A stretch of 64,000 nt of DNA from JAIRVZ01 sp031553415 (GTDB lineage: Bacteria > Bacteroidota > Bacteroidia > Bacteroidales > Azobacteroidaceae). The translations under genes were made by a program, and so were the position numbers. The notes beneath the pieces were generated by a model. That model was not told the DNA's origin and searched no databases. It saw only the letters and a program-made list of their open reading frames with translations. This document shows positions 62,960-64,000 of the stretch, one piece after another (positions within the stretch are counted from its first letter, which is position 1; each line of letters begins with the position of its first letter). The DNA lies in the NCBI GenBank assembly GCA_031553415.1, contig JAVBLO010000006.1:11080-75079 (forward strand). The letters run 5' to 3'.

Positions 62960-64000
62960 TTACTTCACTTCCTCAAAATCACCCGGTTTCCAGTTACCAT
63001 CAAAAGCAGGGGCTTCGGGACCGTAAATACGGAAATAGGAGAACCAACCTTTGTTCGGAAGGGTTTGTATCCAAACGTTTTCTTTACCGGCAGGGGCTTT
63101 GGGGCCGAAATACAAATCGACTGTAGCGCCTTTCTGGTCTTTCAGTTCAAACATCGAACGCAGGGCTGCTTTGTTTTGTTCAGTAGCAATTTCGCTGCGG
63201 GTTGCATTATCGTAAATGGTTATTGACCAGAACAACTTGCCTGGAACCGGTTGCGGAACCGTCAATTTATAGGTTTTGCTTCCGTCCAGATATTTTCCGG
63301 TATTATCCTTTAAACCTAACCAATACAAGGAACCGGCGCCCGGTGCGCGGTTGAACATGGCAGGCGATTCGATTTGCGCCTGATAGAACCATTTTTCGCG
63401 GGCATACAAGTCGACATAGTTTTCGGTATTGAATTTTCCATCGCCGGCATAGCGCAATACAGCCCATTCCCATTGGCGGTCTTTCCACACAATACGGTCA
63501 GCGCTGCGGTCGGCGAAGGATTGCACACGCATAATGACGTTAGCGGTTTTAGCCGCTTTTTCCAGAATGGCTTTCATGCGGGCATCTGGATTAAACGGCT
63601 TTCCTTTTTCAATACCCAATTGGGCTAATTCGCCGTACCAGGTGCGGTATTCAGGATTAGCAGGCTCTTCGTTGATAAATTTGGCCAGGCGTTCCCAATA
63701 GACGATCTTGTTTTCCCAGCGACCAGGCGTAAAATCGCCCGGTTTATCGTTTAATCTTATCCAATTAAGCTCCGGAGCCGGTTTTCCCAACGGATACACT
63801 TTAACAGATTTCATCAATTTTTCACCTGTTTCGGGATTATTATCCAGCGGAATGGCGCGCAACAACACCAATACCTGATTGGTTGTTGATTTTCCCGTAT
63901 AATATCCGGCCGGCACTTGTCCTTTGTAGTTCGGCGGAAGGATAATATGCTTTCCACCTTTGCCTTTATCGGGGCCGGGCATTCCGATATCCATGACCCA
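62960..64000 (-). CDS. DUF1254/DUF1214 protein, 5' end beyond window
   Basis: The frame is open to the right edge: the codons before Met at 63994 read Trp-Val without a stop, and the family is usually longer by over 100 residues at the N-terminus. The visible part has the end of the DUF1254 domain (MDIGMPGPDKGKGGKHIILP, PPNYKGQVPAGYY) and the whole DUF1214 domain (LTVPQPVPGKLFWSITIYDN, ATEQNKAALRS, DLYFGPKAPAGKENVWIQT). It has higher GC than its neighbours. Members are exported proteins of unknown enzyme role. The 3' end is defined by the terminator at 62894-62943. Confidence 0.9.
   Translation of the reverse strand, partial: WVMDIGMPGPDKGKGGKHIILPPNYKGQVPAGYYTGKSTTNQVLVLLRAIPLDNNPETGEKLMKSVKVYPLGKPAPELNWIRLNDKPGDFTPGRWENKIVYWERLAKFINEEPANPEYRTWYGELAQLGIEKGKPFNPDARMKAILEKAAKTANVIMRVQSFADRSADRIVWKDRQWEWAVLRYAGDGKFNTENYVDLYAREKWFYQAQIESPAMFNRAPGAGSLYWLGLKDNTGKYLDGSKTYKLTVPQPVPGKLFWSITIYDNATRSEIATEQNKAALRSMFELKDQKGATVDLYFGPKAPAGKENVWIQTLPNKGWFSYFRIYGPEAPAFDGNWKPGDFEEVK

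Noticed and set aside
1..64000. CRISPR array or cas genes to match the TPR-CHAT proteins
   Set aside because: No direct repeats with spacers and no Cas proteins are visible; the CHAT genes stand without CRISPR parts.
1..64000. tRNA or rRNA genes
   Set aside because: No cloverleaf-like or rRNA segment was recognised in any gap; a tool such as tRNAscan would settle this.

Overview
The window reads as a chromosomal segment of a Bacteroidota, most likely order Bacteroidales. The evidence is AT-rich DNA, promoters of the TTG / TAnnTTTG type instead of -35/-10 boxes, almost no Shine-Dalgarno sequences, an ExbB-ExbD-ExbD-TonB-PstS-TPR energy cluster, and giant secreted surface proteins, one with a C-terminus like the type IX secretion (T9SS) sorting tail. 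Genus cannot be fixed from sequence alone. I see no tRNA, rRNA, CRISPR array, insertion sequence or prophage.

Layout. 1-5.3 kb: a huge leucine-rich-repeat surface protein (minus strand, running off the left edge, fully open to position 1) preceded by a small HTH regulator. 5.75-6.5 kb: non-coding, with a palindromic repeat element. 6.5-17.6 kb: the most unusual region. A secreted small peptide is followed by a tightly overlapping plus-strand operon (membrane TPR-HTH regulator, ECF sigma factor, membrane anti-sigma-like protein, exported TPR-CHAT protease). This converges, with overlapping stop codons, on a minus-strand operon (GH73 peptidoglycan hydrolase, exported metacaspase, second exported TPR-CHAT protease). 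17.9-19.1 kb: an iron-type alcohol dehydrogenase. 19.1-26.1 kb: a complete TetR-controlled ABC efflux operon (TolC, HlyD, two ATPases, two permeases) with two matching operator palindromes. 26.3-31.1 kb: a LacI-controlled cluster of two Tat-exported Gfo/Idh/MocA oxidoreductases and a broken 3-keto-disaccharide hydrolase (DUF1080). 31.2-33.6 kb: a candidate small RNA or attenuated leader, an M48 protease, a bactofilin and folB. 33.6-39.8 kb: the TonB energy cluster. 40.2-44.9 kb: a Dna2-like nuclease-helicase, a membrane protein and a GSCFA protein. 44.9-49.6 kb: dxs-trkA-trkH. 49.6-50.3 kb: a sirtuin lacking zinc cysteines. 50.4-62.8 kb: an HTH regulator divergent from a 3546-residue beta-helix surface protein, followed by a small exported zinc-ribbon protein. 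62.96-64 kb: a DUF1254/DUF1214 protein cut by the right edge.

How the genes work together. The best candidate for an undescribed system is 6.5-17.6 kb: three caspase-superfamily proteases, all with signal peptides, beside a sigma factor, a transmembrane anti-sigma-like protein and a transmembrane TPR-HTH regulator. The content recalls the TPR-CHAT / Csx30 / RpoE arm of type III-E CRISPR (Craspase), but here there is no CRISPR component and the proteases would act outside the inner membrane. A protease cascade that controls transcription and possibly cell-wall hydrolysis is an inference, not shown by the sequence. Secondary themes are short heptamer-based intergenic repeats, convergent genes that overlap with no terminator, and giant surface-protein genes each paired with an HTH gene.
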